A stretch of 64,000 bases of DNA from Kibdelosporangium sp. MJ126-NF4 (GCF_000826545.1 NZ_CDME01000004.1:110296-174295); one strand, 5' to 3'. Positions 33,944 through 43,189 are shown, numbered from the stretch's first letter. Translations and numbers: made by a program. The notes: generated by a model from the sequence alone, not told the origin.

Positions 33944-36036
33944 TAAGAAAACAGGGCCCCCTGGGCGAAGTCGGCTCCGGCGTTGCGCCACCACTGCGCG
34001 CGTTCCTCGGAGTACACGCCGTCGACGATGACCTGCGCACCGGACAGGTGCACGAGGCTGGCCATGTCCAGCAGCGAGTGCGTCACCGGCGAGCCGGAAA
34101 CCGGTTCGCGGGCGGTCAGCCACGGCGCCACCCTGACCGCACGCAACGGCAGGTCCTCGACGCACACCATGTCGCCGGACGTTCCGCCGAAGTCCACCGC
34201 GACGGTCTGCACACCGTTGTCCGCCAACAGCTTCATGTTGTCCATGGCTTCGCCCTTGTCGGCGAGCAGCGCCTGCACCGGCATGCCGATCCACAGCCGC
34301 TCCGGCGGCATCCCCGTCTCCCGCAGCACCCTGGCGACCTCGCCGACCAGGTCACCGTCCGACGACTGCTGCGCGGTGAGGTTCACGCTGAGCGGGATCG
34401 CGCGGTCCCACCGCACCTGCTCGCACGCGGTGCGCAGCAGCCACGGGCCCAGCGCGAGGATCAGGCCGGACTCCTCGGCCAGCTCCAGGCAGCGGTTGTC
34501 GTAGACCAGGCCGTACTCGGGGTGGTCCCAGCGCAGCACCGCCTCGGTGCCGACGACTTCCTTGTCCGTCAGGCGGACGATCGGCCGGTAGTCGACCGAC
34601 AGCTCGCCGTTCTCCCACGCGCCCGGCATCGCCGCCGCCAGGCGGAACGTCCGGCGGTCGCGCTCGTGCTGCTCCGGGTGGAACAGCTCCCACTGCCTGC
34701 GGCCGTTGCTCTTGGCGCGCCGCAACGTCATGTCCGACGCACGCAGCAGCTCGGTGGGGTCCATGGTGCGCGGCGGGCGGTCCACCACGCCGATGCTCGC
34801 CGTCGCCGCGACGCCGTAGTCCTCTATGTACACCGGCTCGGACAGTTCGTCGTTGATCGACGCGATCATGCTCAGCACGTCCGGTGTGGACGGTGAGTTC
34901 TCCACGACGATCGCGAACTCGTCGCCGTCGAACCTCGCGACCATCGCCTTTTCGCCCGCCAGCACGGCTTTCAGCCGCTCGGCCACGGCAATCAGCAGCA
35001 GATCGCCGGTCCTGCGGCCGAGTCCGCCGGTGATCAGCGAGAACGCGTCGAGATCCAGGTGGTACAAGGTCACGCCGAGCGCGGGATCGGCCCGGCGCAG
35101 CATGCTTTCCAGGTGGGTGGTGAAGAACTGCCGGTTCGGCAGTCCGGTCAGCACGTCGTGCAAGGCCTGGCGGCTCAGTTCGTTCTGCAGCAGCTTCAGC
35201 TCGGTGCCGTCCTCGACGACAGTCACGAAATGGCGCGGCTGGTTGTCGCCGTCACGCAGCACGGTCGCGGTCAGCGAAACCCGCGCCAACTCGCCGTCCT
35301 GGCGGACCAGGCGCTGGCCGTGCCGGAAACGTTCGTGCTCGCCCGCCAACACGGCCTGGTAGGCCTCGCGCAAGTACGACGCCTCGTCCGGGTGCACGAG
35401 ATCGAACAGTGAAAGGTTGGCCAACTCGGCTGTCGTGTAGTCGACAATTTGCCCGAAGGAATGGTTCGCGCGGATGAACCGGCCGGTCAGGTCGGTGATC
35501 ACAATGCCGCTCGACGAACACGTCGCGACCTCGTCGAACCGGGCCTCGCTGGCTTTCAGGTTCCACCGCGCGTCCCGCACGGCCATCACCAGCGCCTCTT
35601 CGACCTCTTCCTGTTGGGTGAACACGGATTTGCGGATGGACTCGGCGAAACTGGCCGCTATCGCGCCGATCACCGCGATGACCTTCTCGGCGAGCCGGGC
35701 GACGTCCCGCAGTTGCCTGGACTGCAGCAGGCCGCGGCCGAGCACGTCGACCGTGCAGCGCAGGCACACGCTGTCCGCGCAGTTCATCGCGACCAGCCGC
35801 TCGGTGAGCCGCTCGGCGAGGCCGGTGTCGGCAGGCTCCGCGCGCACGGCAACGACGAGCTGGGCGACCATGTCGCGCAGCTGATCCTCCAGCTCCTGCT
35901 GGGACAGTGGGATGTACGTGTTGTGGCACATCAGGTATGCCCATTTCCGGGCGAGCTTGTCCCGCTCACGAATGGTGTCGCCTGCGGCGGCATTCCAGTC
36001 ATCCGGGAGCGGCGAGATCGACTCGCGCTGAGGCAC
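33943..36036 (-). CDS. PAS-GGDEF-EAL cyclic-di-GMP signalling protein
   Basis: A 697-residue soluble protein: an actinomycete-type N-terminal helical region (DKLARKWAYLMCHNTYIPLS), PAS at about 165-275, GGDEF at about 285-450 and EAL at about 455-695. The cyclase signature reads FDGDEF, with Asp in the first Gly position. The EAL half is degenerate: TEAVLRW instead of EALLR, NLTAQQ for NLSARQ, and a DFGGTSGD stretch lacking the Asp pair. So cyclase activity is plausible but phosphodiesterase activity is unlikely, and the EAL may only bind c-di-GMP. Confidence 0.88.
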   Translation of the reverse strand: MPQRESISPLPDDWNAAAGDTIRERDKLARKWAYLMCHNTYIPLSQQELEDQLRDMVAQLVVAVRAEPADTGLAERLTERLVAMNCADSVCLRCTVDVLGRGLLQSRQLRDVARLAEKVIAVIGAIAASFAESIRKSVFTQQEEVEEALVMAVRDARWNLKASEARFDEVATCSSSGIVITDLTGRFIRANHSFGQIVDYTTAELANLSLFDLVHPDEASYLREAYQAVLAGEHERFRHGQRLVRQDGELARVSLTATVLRDGDNQPRHFVTVVEDGTELKLLQNELSRQALHDVLTGLPNRQFFTTHLESMLRRADPALGVTLYHLDLDAFSLITGGLGRRTGDLLLIAVAERLKAVLAGEKAMVARFDGDEFAIVVENSPSTPDVLSMIASINDELSEPVYIEDYGVAATASIGVVDRPPRTMDPTELLRASDMTLRRAKSNGRRQWELFHPEQHERDRRTFRLAAAMPGAWENGELSVDYRPIVRLTDKEVVGTEAVLRWDHPEYGLVYDNRCLELAEESGLILALGPWLLRTACEQVRWDRAIPLSVNLTAQQSSDGDLVGEVARVLRETGMPPERLWIGMPVQALLADKGEAMDNMKLLADNGVQTVAVDFGGTSGDMVCVEDLPLRAVRVAPWLTAREPVSGSPVTHSLLDMASLVHLSGAQVIVDGVYSEERAQWWRNAGADFAQGALFS

Positions 36037-36164
36037 CGAAAAAGCCTACCGAGGGTCGCGCACGACTGGCCACAGATTGGTTCAGCGTTCAATCGAATGG
36101 GCCAATCGGGGGACGTGATGGCTACGGGACGCAACCGAACGCTGCTGGACGGTGAACAGTTCCC

Positions 36165-36330
36165 GCTCCTCGTGAGTGGTTCGTCCCTCCCGGGCTCCTC
36201 GTGAGTGGTTTGTCCCCCCCAGGCGAACAAACCGCTCACGACAACTCGACCAGCCGCGCTGGGACACACTTCGTGAGCGGTTTGTTCGGTGATTTCCCCT
36301 AGGAAAGCGCGGGACAAACCACTCACGAGA
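36165..36330. repeat. Five copies of a GTGAGTGGTTTGTCC repeat in both orientations
   Basis: Forward copies of CTCGTGAG(T/C)GGTT(T/C)GT(C/T)C are at about 36165-36190, 36194-36219 and 36271-36287; inverted copies are at 36226-36241 and 36311-36329. Neighbours can pair as hairpins. The interval 36037-36458 contains no gene that I can support. Confidence 0.7.
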
Positions 36331-36458
36331 ACACCGGTGACGCCTGACATCCAGTCATCACATGACAGCACGACCGCTCCCGCACGACGCTTCCGCCGAC
36401 GACGTCACGGACAGTGCGGCCATCCCGGCCAGAACGTCCACTTAGGTCAAAAATGAGT

Positions 36459-36905
36459 CTACAAAGGAGCCTGAACGGGTCGGTGGCCGTTCCTGGCCGC
36501 CGTGGCGAACGTGCCGCCTGCCGCGAAGACCTCGTCGAGGACCTCGCGGTGCGTGCTGACCGCCTCGGCATGCAACGCTTTGCCCGCCTCGGTGGGGGTG
36601 ACGAAGATGTTGCGCCTGTCGTCCGGGCACATCCCCCTGGTCACCAGGCCGTCCCGCTCCAGCCGGGCGATCAGCCGGGACAGCGCGCTCTGGCTCAGAT
36701 GGATACCGGCCGACAGCTCCTGCACCCGGCAGTCCGGCTTGTCGGTCTCGATCAGCCGGTCGAGGACCTCGAACTCACTCGCCCCGAGGCCGTGCCGCTC
36801 GTTGAGCTCACGCTCCAGAGCGCACCACGTACGGGCATGCAAGGACAACATATCCCGCCACTCGCAGACGAGCGGCCGGTCAGCGTCGGCGGCCATGTGA
36901 CGCAC
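36459..36905 (-). CDS. MarR-family regulator
   Basis: A 148-residue winged-helix regulator with the recognition region HLSQSALSRLIARLERDGLV and the wing MCPDDRRNIFVTPTEAG. It begins at a GTG (36905) or the ATG at 36896. It is divergent from an MFS drug-type exporter, and the shared 70-bp gap is packed with TGCAT/ATGCA repeats, which should be its operators. This is the common MarR-efflux arrangement induced by a toxic ligand. Confidence 0.88.
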   Translation of the reverse strand: MRHMAADADRPLVCEWRDMLSLHARTWCALERELNERHGLGASEFEVLDRLIETDKPDCRVQELSAGIHLSQSALSRLIARLERDGLVTRGMCPDDRRNIFVTPTEAGKALHAEAVSTHREVLDEVFAAGGTFATAARNGHRPVQAPL

Positions 36906-36928
36906 TGTACCACTGCAGACGCATCTAA

Positions 36929-36969
36929 TGCATGTTCATTAAATGCACTTGCATCGTATGCGCGTGCAT
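36929..36969. promoter_or_regulatory. TGCAT/ATGCA operator array
   Basis: TGCAT occurs at 36929-36933, 36950-36954 and 36965-36969, and its complement ATGCA at 36943-36947. TGCATGTTCATTAAATGCA (36929-36947) is the best palindrome. The local AT content is far above the surroundings. It lies between the divergent MarR and MFS genes. Confidence 0.6.
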
Positions 36970-36975
36970 GCAATA

Positions 36976-38457
36976 GTGACGTCCGTGATCGAGTCAACGA
37001 CTACTTCCACCTCGGATGTGCGCTGGGGACCGCGCTTGTGGGGCACGCTCGTGGTGCTGTGTGGCGTCATCTTCCTTGACGCTCTCGACGTTTCCATGGT
37101 CGGCGTGGCTCTTCCGGCCATCCGCGAGGACCTGCACATGTCCACCGCCGCGCTGCAGTGGGTGGTCAGCGGCTACATCCTGGGGTACGGCGGCCTGCTG
37201 CTGCTCGGCGGCCGAGCGGCGGACCTGCTCGGCAGGCGCCGTGTTCTGCTTGTCGCGCTTGCTGTCTTCTCCGTCGGCTCACTGGCCGCCGGTCTGGTCA
37301 ACACCCCGGAGCTGCTGATCGCGGCCCGGTTCATCAAGGGCGTCGCCGCCGCGTTCACCGCTCCGGCAGCCCTGTCCATCATCACCACCACGTTCCACGA
37401 AGGCCCGGCCCGCAACAAGGCGCTGAGCATCTTCGCGGTCTGCGCCGCGAGTGGCTTCTCCCTCGGCCTGGTGGCCTCCGGGCTGCTGACCGAGATCGGC
37501 TGGCGCTGGCCGCTGCTGCTGCCCGGCCCGATCGGTCTGGCGATCCTGATCGCCGCATTGCGGTTCGTGCCCAACGACGGCCGCCCGGAACGCAACGGCC
37601 AGGGCTACGACGTCGGCGGCGCCGTCACGTCGACCGCCGCCATGCTGCTGCTGGTGTTCGCGATCGTCCAGGCGCCGGAGATCGGCTGGCTCAACCCCGT
37701 CACCATCATCTCCTTCGCCCTCGTCGTGGTGCTGCTCACCGCGTTCGTCCTGATCGAGCGGCGCAGCAGCCACCCGTTGGTGCGACTGGGCATCCTGCGC
37801 TCCGGCTCGCTCGTGCGGGCCAACCTCGGCGCGATGGTCTTCTTCGGGTCGTACGTCGGCTTCCAGTTCATCGTCATGCAGTACATGCAGCGCCTGCTGC
37901 ACTGGACGGCGATCGAGACAGCGCTGGCGTTCCTGCCCGCCGCCGTCATCGTCGCCGCCAGCTCGACCAAGATGGACAAGATCGTCGAGCGGTTCGGCAC
38001 GCCACGGCTGCTGACGCTCGGCATCGTCGCCCTCGTCGGCAGCTACGCGTTCATGCTCGGCATGGACGTCTCGGCCAACGTGATCGGCGTCGTGCTGCCG
38101 AGCATGCTGCTGCTCGGTGTCGCCTGCGCGCTGTCCATCACCTCGCTCAACATCCAGGCCACGGCCGGGGTCAAGGACGAGGAGCAGGGCCTGGCGTCCG
38201 GTCTGCTCAACACGTCGCTGCAGATCGGCGGCGCGGTCGGACTGGCCATCGTGACCGCGGTGATCTCGGCCAACGAGGCGCACTCCGCGCAGGTCACCCC
38301 GGACGAGCTGCTCGCCAGCTACTTCCCCGGCCTCGCCGTGGTCGCGGGAATCGCGGTGCTCGGTGTGCTGGTCGCGTTCACCGGAATCGTCGCCCACCGC
38401 AAGGAGAAGAAGGCCCAGGCGGTCGCCGCCGCGGAGCTGGAACTGGCCAACGCCTAG
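36976..38457 (+). CDS. MFS drug exporter, DHA2 (EmrB/QacA) type
   Basis: A 14-TM antiporter of about 493 residues. Family motifs are FLDALDVSMVGVALPAI in helix 1 (DxxxVNVALP-like), WVVSGYILGYGGLLLLGGRAADLLGRRR in loop 2-3, and the motif-C region GFSLGLVASG in helix 5. The N-terminal start is uncertain: GTG 36976 or 36985 avoid the operator, and no clear Shine-Dalgarno is visible. The neighbouring MarR protein is the expected repressor. Confidence 0.87.
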   Translation: MTSVIESTTTSTSDVRWGPRLWGTLVVLCGVIFLDALDVSMVGVALPAIREDLHMSTAALQWVVSGYILGYGGLLLLGGRAADLLGRRRVLLVALAVFSVGSLAAGLVNTPELLIAARFIKGVAAAFTAPAALSIITTTFHEGPARNKALSIFAVCAASGFSLGLVASGLLTEIGWRWPLLLPGPIGLAILIAALRFVPNDGRPERNGQGYDVGGAVTSTAAMLLLVFAIVQAPEIGWLNPVTIISFALVVVLLTAFVLIERRSSHPLVRLGILRSGSLVRANLGAMVFFGSYVGFQFIVMQYMQRLLHWTAIETALAFLPAAVIVAASSTKMDKIVERFGTPRLLTLGIVALVGSYAFMLGMDVSANVIGVVLPSMLLLGVACALSITSLNIQATAGVKDEEQGLASGLLNTSLQIGGAVGLAIVTAVISANEAHSAQVTPDELLASYFPGLAVVAGIAVLGVLVAFTGIVAHRKEKKAQAVAAAELELANA

Positions 38458-38478
38458 ATGTAGGCCCGATTGGGGGTA

Positions 38479-38506
38479 GGTCCCTCGTGCTCACGCACGA
38501 GGGACC
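38479..38506. terminator. Perfect 12-bp hairpin shared by convergent genes
   Basis: GGTCCCTCGTGC (38479-38490) pairs with GCACGAGGGACC (38495-38506) around a TCAC loop. The loop contains the TGA stop of the minus-strand GDSL gene (38491-38493). It should terminate both this gene and the MFS transcript. Confidence 0.8.
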
Positions 38507-39264
38507 TCTCGCACACGCACGAGGTCTGGGCGTTTCGGCTTGATCTGGTCGCCGGACGACTCGCCACGCAGCCTGCGGCGCACCCATGGCCACGCGTGCT
38601 CCCTGCTCCACTGCAGGTTCTGCGCTCGGCGTTCGCGCACGCTCAGCGTCTCGCGGGGCCCGAGGTCGGCACTGGCCAGCTTGTGGCCGACGCCGAGGAC
38701 GTCCAGTACCGCGATGGCCACCTCGGTGTGCCCGAGTGCGTTGAGGTGCAGCCGGTCCGGGGCCCACATCCTGCGGTCACGCAGCTGGCGCATCGCCCAC
38801 ATGTCCACCACCAGCGCACCGCGTCGTGCCGCGATCACCCTGGTGTGCTCGTTGTAGATGGCTGCGCGGCCGCGCATCTTTCGGAACAGCGCGTCCGCGA
38901 CACCGTCCACCCCGGTGAACACGACCACGGTCGCGCCGGACTCGACCAGCCTGCCGATCGCCTTGTCGTAGTCGTCCATCAGTGCGTCGATGTCCACCGA
39001 CGGCCGCATCAGGTCGTTGCCACCGGCGTACAGGGTGACCAGGTCCGGCCGCATGGCCAGTGCCGGTTCCAGCTGCTCGGCCAGCACCTGGCCCATCAGC
39101 CTGCCCCGGACGGCGAGGTTCGCGTACTGCAGGTCCGGCTCGTGCGCGGCCAGCTGCTCGGCCACCCGGTCGGCCCAGCCTCGGACTCCGTTGGGGTACC
39201 CGGGGTCGTCGTCACCCACTCCCTCGGTGAAGGAGTCGCCCAATGCGACTAAGCGCTTGCTCAT
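38491..39264 (-). CDS. SGNH/GDSL-family hydrolase
   Basis: A 257-residue esterase/lipase-like enzyme with the block I motif ALGDSFTEGVGD, a Gly block (LAVRGRL), YAGGNDLMRP (block III Asn) and DRLHLNALGH with the catalytic Asp-His pair. There is no signal peptide, so it is cytoplasmic. It is divergent from an FAD monooxygenase with only 34 bp between the starts. Similar proteins deacylate small esters. Confidence 0.9.
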   Translation of the reverse strand: MSKRLVALGDSFTEGVGDDDPGYPNGVRGWADRVAEQLAAHEPDLQYANLAVRGRLMGQVLAEQLEPALAMRPDLVTLYAGGNDLMRPSVDIDALMDDYDKAIGRLVESGATVVVFTGVDGVADALFRKMRGRAAIYNEHTRVIAARRGALVVDMWAMRQLRDRRMWAPDRLHLNALGHTEVAIAVLDVLGVGHKLASADLGPRETLSVRERRAQNLQWSREHAWPWVRRRLRGESSGDQIKPKRPDLVRVREVPRA

Positions 39265-39298
39265 GCCAGTGAGGCTAGTACGACGCTAGGTTGGGCGT

Positions 39299-40396
39299 AT
39301 GACCACGGCACTGATCATGGGGGGCGGGATCGCGGGTGCGGTGACCGCGATGGCCTTGCAGCGCGCGGGGATGACCCCCGTCATCCACGAGGCGTATGCC
39401 ACCGGAGCCGACGACATCGGGGCATTCCTGACCATCATGCGCAATGGGATGAACGCCCTCGAAGCGGTCGGCGCGCACCAGCCCGTCATCGATGCCGGGT
39501 TCCCCGCTACCAATGTCGAGTACCTGGACGGGTCGGGCACCAGGATCCACCTCAACCCGATGCGCAGCGGTGCACGGACGCTCAGGCGGTCGGTGTTGTA
39601 CCGCGTGTTGCACGACGAGGCGACCCGACGCGGGATCACCCTGCACCACGGCAAGCGGCTGGTCTCGGCGTCGACTGTGGACGGTCAGGTGCGCGCGGAG
39701 TTCGACGACGGCACGAGCGCCGTCGGCGACCTGCTGGTCGGCGCGGACGGCATCCACTCGGCCACCCGCGCGATCATCGACCCGGCCGCGCCCGAGCCCC
39801 GGTTCACCGGGCTGACCATCGCGTACGGCTACACCAGGGCGACATCGTTTCCCCGGTCGGCGGAGGCGTACCGGATGATCTCGGGCGGCCGGGCGTTCTT
39901 CGGCTACACCACCGCGCCGGACGGCGAGACCTGGTGGTTCTCCCGTGCGCCCGAACTGGACCTGCGCACGGCCAACCGGCAGAACTTCGTCGACCTGCTC
40001 GCCGACGACCAGACCCCGGCCGCCGAGATCGTCCGGTCCACCGACGACCTGTTCATCACCAACGCCTACGACGTGCCCGAGACCCCTCGGTGGCACAACG
40101 ACTCCATGGTCCTCGTCGGCGACGCCGCGCACGCCGCGTCGCCCGCCGCCGGTCAGGGAGCGTCGATGGCGTTGGAGGACAGCGTGATCCTCGCGAAGTG
40201 CCTGCGGGACATCACCCCGGCGCGGGCGGCGTTCGAGCGGTACACCGAGATCCGCCGGTCCCGGGTCGAACGGCTGGTCGCGGAGAGCGCCGCGCTCGGG
40301 TCCAAGTCGGACCGCCGGGCCACGCCACCGCCGAGCGTGGAGGAGCGGCACTGGCTCTACGACCACGAAATCGACTGGTCAGCACCGGTCGGGTAG
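39299..40396 (+). CDS. FAD-dependent monooxygenase (PheA/TetX/UbiH group)
   Basis: A 365-residue class A flavoprotein hydroxylase. The N-terminal FAD site MGGGIAGAVTAMALQRAG, the DG motif LLVGADGIHSATR and the second FAD motif VLVGDAAHAASPAAGQGASMALED are intact. Members hydroxylate aromatic or polyketide substrates or inactivate drugs. It precedes, with a 213-bp gap, the rifampin-phosphotransferase-like gene; a rifamycin monooxygenase role is a tempting but unproven idea. Confidence 0.88.
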   Translation: MTTALIMGGGIAGAVTAMALQRAGMTPVIHEAYATGADDIGAFLTIMRNGMNALEAVGAHQPVIDAGFPATNVEYLDGSGTRIHLNPMRSGARTLRRSVLYRVLHDEATRRGITLHHGKRLVSASTVDGQVRAEFDDGTSAVGDLLVGADGIHSATRAIIDPAAPEPRFTGLTIAYGYTRATSFPRSAEAYRMISGGRAFFGYTTAPDGETWWFSRAPELDLRTANRQNFVDLLADDQTPAAEIVRSTDDLFITNAYDVPETPRWHNDSMVLVGDAAHAASPAAGQGASMALEDSVILAKCLRDITPARAAFERYTEIRRSRVERLVAESAALGSKSDRRATPPPSVEERHWLYDHEIDWSAPVG

Positions 40397-40558
40397 TGCG
40401 GTGTCCACGAGCGTTCACCGGGCCATCGACGGCCCAGCTTCCCGCTGGCCGCACGGTCGAAAGGCCCAAGTACACCCGGTACGAGGACCTTCCGCCCGCG
40501 CGCCCAGCGGAAACCTGGATCCGCCGATGACTCCGGCAACGCCCGTGGACACCGCACT
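40395..40558. repeat. 164-bp element with perfect 15-bp inverted ends
   Basis: AGTGCGGTGTCCACG (40395-40409, overlapping the stop of the monooxygenase gene) is the exact reverse complement of 40544-40558. Inner segments also pair weakly (GCGTT near each end; CCAGC and GCTGG inside). It resembles a MITE or a terminator-like palindrome. No coding sequence is present. Confidence 0.55.
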
Positions 40559-40586
40559 CCCAGTCACAGTTATTTCATCAAGCGTT

Positions 40587-40603
40587 GAGATTGTGTTAAT
40601 CTC
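40587..40603. promoter_or_regulatory. Small inverted repeat before the RPH-like gene
   Basis: GAGATT and AATCTC flank a 5-bp centre and end 6 bp before the ATG. The block is AT-rich and includes TTAATC, usable as a -10, so it is a candidate operator. No rifamycin-associated element was recognised. Confidence 0.35.
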
Positions 40604-40609
40604 GGCGCC

Positions 40610-43189
40610 ATGACGACGTGGCTGCGGGACTTCGATGACATCGCCGCCGGAATGCTGGACACCGTCGGCGGCAAGGCGGCGAACCTCGGTGAGCTGACCA
40701 GGGCCGGACTGCCTGTCCCGCCTGGTTTCTGCGTCACCACCGAGGCCTACCGCGAAGTGGCCGCGCTGGCGGGTGCCGACGGCAGCCACGACGCGGCCAC
40801 GGCACGCGACCTGCTTCTGGGCACAGCGATTCCCGAAGCGATCGGCGAGGCGATCGTGCGCGCCTACGAGGCGCTCGGCGAGGACGTCCCGGTCGCGGTG
40901 CGCTCGTCGGCCACCGCCGAGGATCTGCCGTTCGCCAGTTTCGCCGGACAGCAGGACACGTACCTCAACATCGTCGGCAGTGCCAACGTGCTCGACGCGG
41001 TGCGCCGGTGCTGGGCATCACTGTGGACGGACAGGGCCTTCGCCTACCGTGCCACGAACGAGATCGACAACCGCACTGTCCGGCTGGCCGTGGTGGTTCA
41101 GCGGATGGTCCAGTCCGAAGTGGCCGGTGTGATGTTCACGGCCAACCCGGTGACCGGTCGGCGGCACGAGTACGTGCTCGACGCCAGTCCCGGCCTCGGT
41201 GAGGCGGTGGTGTCCGGCGCGGTCAACCCGGACCACTTCGTCGTACACGACGGCCGGATCACCGACCGCAGGCTCGGTGACAAGCGACTGCTGATCCGTT
41301 CACTTCCCGGCGGCGGCACGGAACACGTCGAACGCGACTCCGCGGCGGACGACCCGTGCGTCACCGACGGGCAGGTGATCGCACTCGCCGAACTCGGCGC
41401 ACGGGTGGAGCAGCACTACGGTTCCCCACAGGACACCGAGTGGGCGATCGACGCGGACGGCGCGCTCTGGCTGACCCAGTCGCGGCCGATCACCACGCTG
41501 TACCCGCTGCCAACGAGATCCGAAAAGGACACTCGGGCGTACTTCTCCTTCACAGTGGCACAAGGGCTGTACCGGCCGATCACCCCGAGCGGGCTCGCGG
41601 CGTTCCGCGTGCTCGCCGCCAGCATCTCGCGGGAGACCCTCGGCATGCCCGTCGCGGACCACCTCGCCGGTCCCCGTGCGTTCGTCGAGATCGGCGGGCG
41701 CGGCTACATCGACACCACTGCGGCGATCCGCAGCGAGGTCGGCCGCGTGATCATCCCGAAGGCGCTCGGCGTGATGGAAGCACGGTCGGGCAAGGCGTTG
41801 AGCGCTCTGTTCGACGATCCGCGCTTCACCCTGAAACGGGGATCGCGTCGCCGGGCCGTGCTGCGGGTGCTGCGACTGGCGATCCGGTTCCGGATCCCGT
41901 TCCACGTGCTGCAGGCCGTGATCAGCCCTGCCGCCGCGCACCGGTCCGTGGCCTCGATCGGCGACGACGTGCGCCGCCGGATCGCGCTGGCCCCGTCGGC
42001 GACACCGGCGCAACGGCTCGACCACGTCGAGCAAGTGCTGCTGCGGCACGTATTCCCGGTCGTCCCGCGTGCGCTTCCCAGTGCCGCCGCCGGTTTCCTG
42101 ATGCTCGGCCTCGCGGCCAGGATCGTCGGCCGACCCGGTGAGGTGCAGGCGGTCCTGCGGGGCGTGCCGCACAACATCACCACCGAGATGGACATGGAAC
42201 TGTGGCACCTGGCCACGCGGATCCGCGAGCACAAGGACGCCGCCGCGCTGTTTCGCAACGAGTCACCCGACCAGTTGGCAAAGCGTTACCGGGAAGGCAC
42301 ACTGCCGGACGTCGGTCTTGCCGAGTTCCTCACGGCGTGGGGCGACCGCGCGGTCGCGGAGATCGACATCGGCATGCCCCGCTGGTCCGATGATCCGACG
42401 CACATCCTTGGTGTGCTGGCGAACTACCTTCGACTGGAGGATCCCGCCGCGGCGCCGGACGCGGTGTTCGCGCGTGGCGCGCGGGAGGCAGAGGCCGCGA
42501 TCGACCGGCTCGTGGCGCTCGCGCCGAGGCGCAAGCGGGTGCTGCGGTTCGCCCTCAACCGGGCCCGCGAGCTGGCCGGGATCAGGGAGATGCCCAAGTA
42601 CTACATGGTGATCGCGCTGGGCGCGGTCCGCGGGCACCTCGCGGCGATCGGCGCCGAACTGGCGGAGGCGGGGCGGATCGCACGGCCGGACGACGTGTTC
42701 TTCCTTGACTTCAAGCAGATCAGGTCCGCGCTGGACGGGACGGACCAGCACGACACGGTGGCTGGCAACCGCGAGGCGTACGAGCAGGAACTGAGGCGCC
42801 GCAGGATTCCCCGGGTGATGCTCTCCGACGGCACCGACGTCGAGTCCATCTCGCAGGCCGCGGCGAGCGCGGACGGCTCGCTGCCCGGGACCCCTGCTTC
42901 CGCGGGCAGCGTCACCGGCACCGCGCGGGTCGTGCTCGACCCGGTTGGCGCCCACCTGGAGCCAGGCGAGATCCTGGTCGCTCCCTCGACCGATCCCGGC
43001 TGGACCCCGTTGTTCCTCACCGCGGGCGGGCTGGTGATGGAGATGGGCGGCGCGAACTCGCACGGCGCCGTTGTGGCAAGGGAATACGGGATTCCCGCCG
43101 TCGTCGGCGTCGCCGACGCCACCCATCGGATCACCACCGGTCAGACCATCACCGTCGACGGCGCGACCGGCATCGTGACACCCGCCTAA
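40610..43189 (+). CDS. rph: PEP-synthase-like enzyme, probably rifampin phosphotransferase
   Basis: An 859-residue protein with three parts: an ATP-grasp half (about 1-315; VGGKAANLGELTRAGLPVPPGF, AVRSSATAEDLPFASFAGQQDTYL, QDTEWAID), a middle helical domain (about 325-750), and a C-terminal swivelling His domain with GGANSHGAVVAREYGIPAVVGV carrying the phospho-His. No PEP-binding TIM barrel follows, which separates it from PpsA and fits the RPH size and order. It would transfer the beta-phosphate of ATP to rifamycin-type ansamycins. A different phosphoryl acceptor is possible. Confidence 0.7.
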   Translation: MTTWLRDFDDIAAGMLDTVGGKAANLGELTRAGLPVPPGFCVTTEAYREVAALAGADGSHDAATARDLLLGTAIPEAIGEAIVRAYEALGEDVPVAVRSSATAEDLPFASFAGQQDTYLNIVGSANVLDAVRRCWASLWTDRAFAYRATNEIDNRTVRLAVVVQRMVQSEVAGVMFTANPVTGRRHEYVLDASPGLGEAVVSGAVNPDHFVVHDGRITDRRLGDKRLLIRSLPGGGTEHVERDSAADDPCVTDGQVIALAELGARVEQHYGSPQDTEWAIDADGALWLTQSRPITTLYPLPTRSEKDTRAYFSFTVAQGLYRPITPSGLAAFRVLAASISRETLGMPVADHLAGPRAFVEIGGRGYIDTTAAIRSEVGRVIIPKALGVMEARSGKALSALFDDPRFTLKRGSRRRAVLRVLRLAIRFRIPFHVLQAVISPAAAHRSVASIGDDVRRRIALAPSATPAQRLDHVEQVLLRHVFPVVPRALPSAAAGFLMLGLAARIVGRPGEVQAVLRGVPHNITTEMDMELWHLATRIREHKDAAALFRNESPDQLAKRYREGTLPDVGLAEFLTAWGDRAVAEIDIGMPRWSDDPTHILGVLANYLRLEDPAAAPDAVFARGAREAEAAIDRLVALAPRRKRVLRFALNRARELAGIREMPKYYMVIALGAVRGHLAAIGAELAEAGRIARPDDVFFLDFKQIRSALDGTDQHDTVAGNREAYEQELRRRRIPRVMLSDGTDVESISQAAASADGSLPGTPASAGSVTGTARVVLDPVGAHLEPGEILVAPSTDPGWTPLFLTAGGLVMEMGGANSHGAVVAREYGIPAVVGVADATHRITTGQTITVDGATGIVTPA

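Noticed and set aside
40400..40609. Rifamycin-associated element upstream of the RPH-like gene
   Set aside because: I could not find the known inverted repeat; only a short GAGATT dyad and the 15-bp-ended element.
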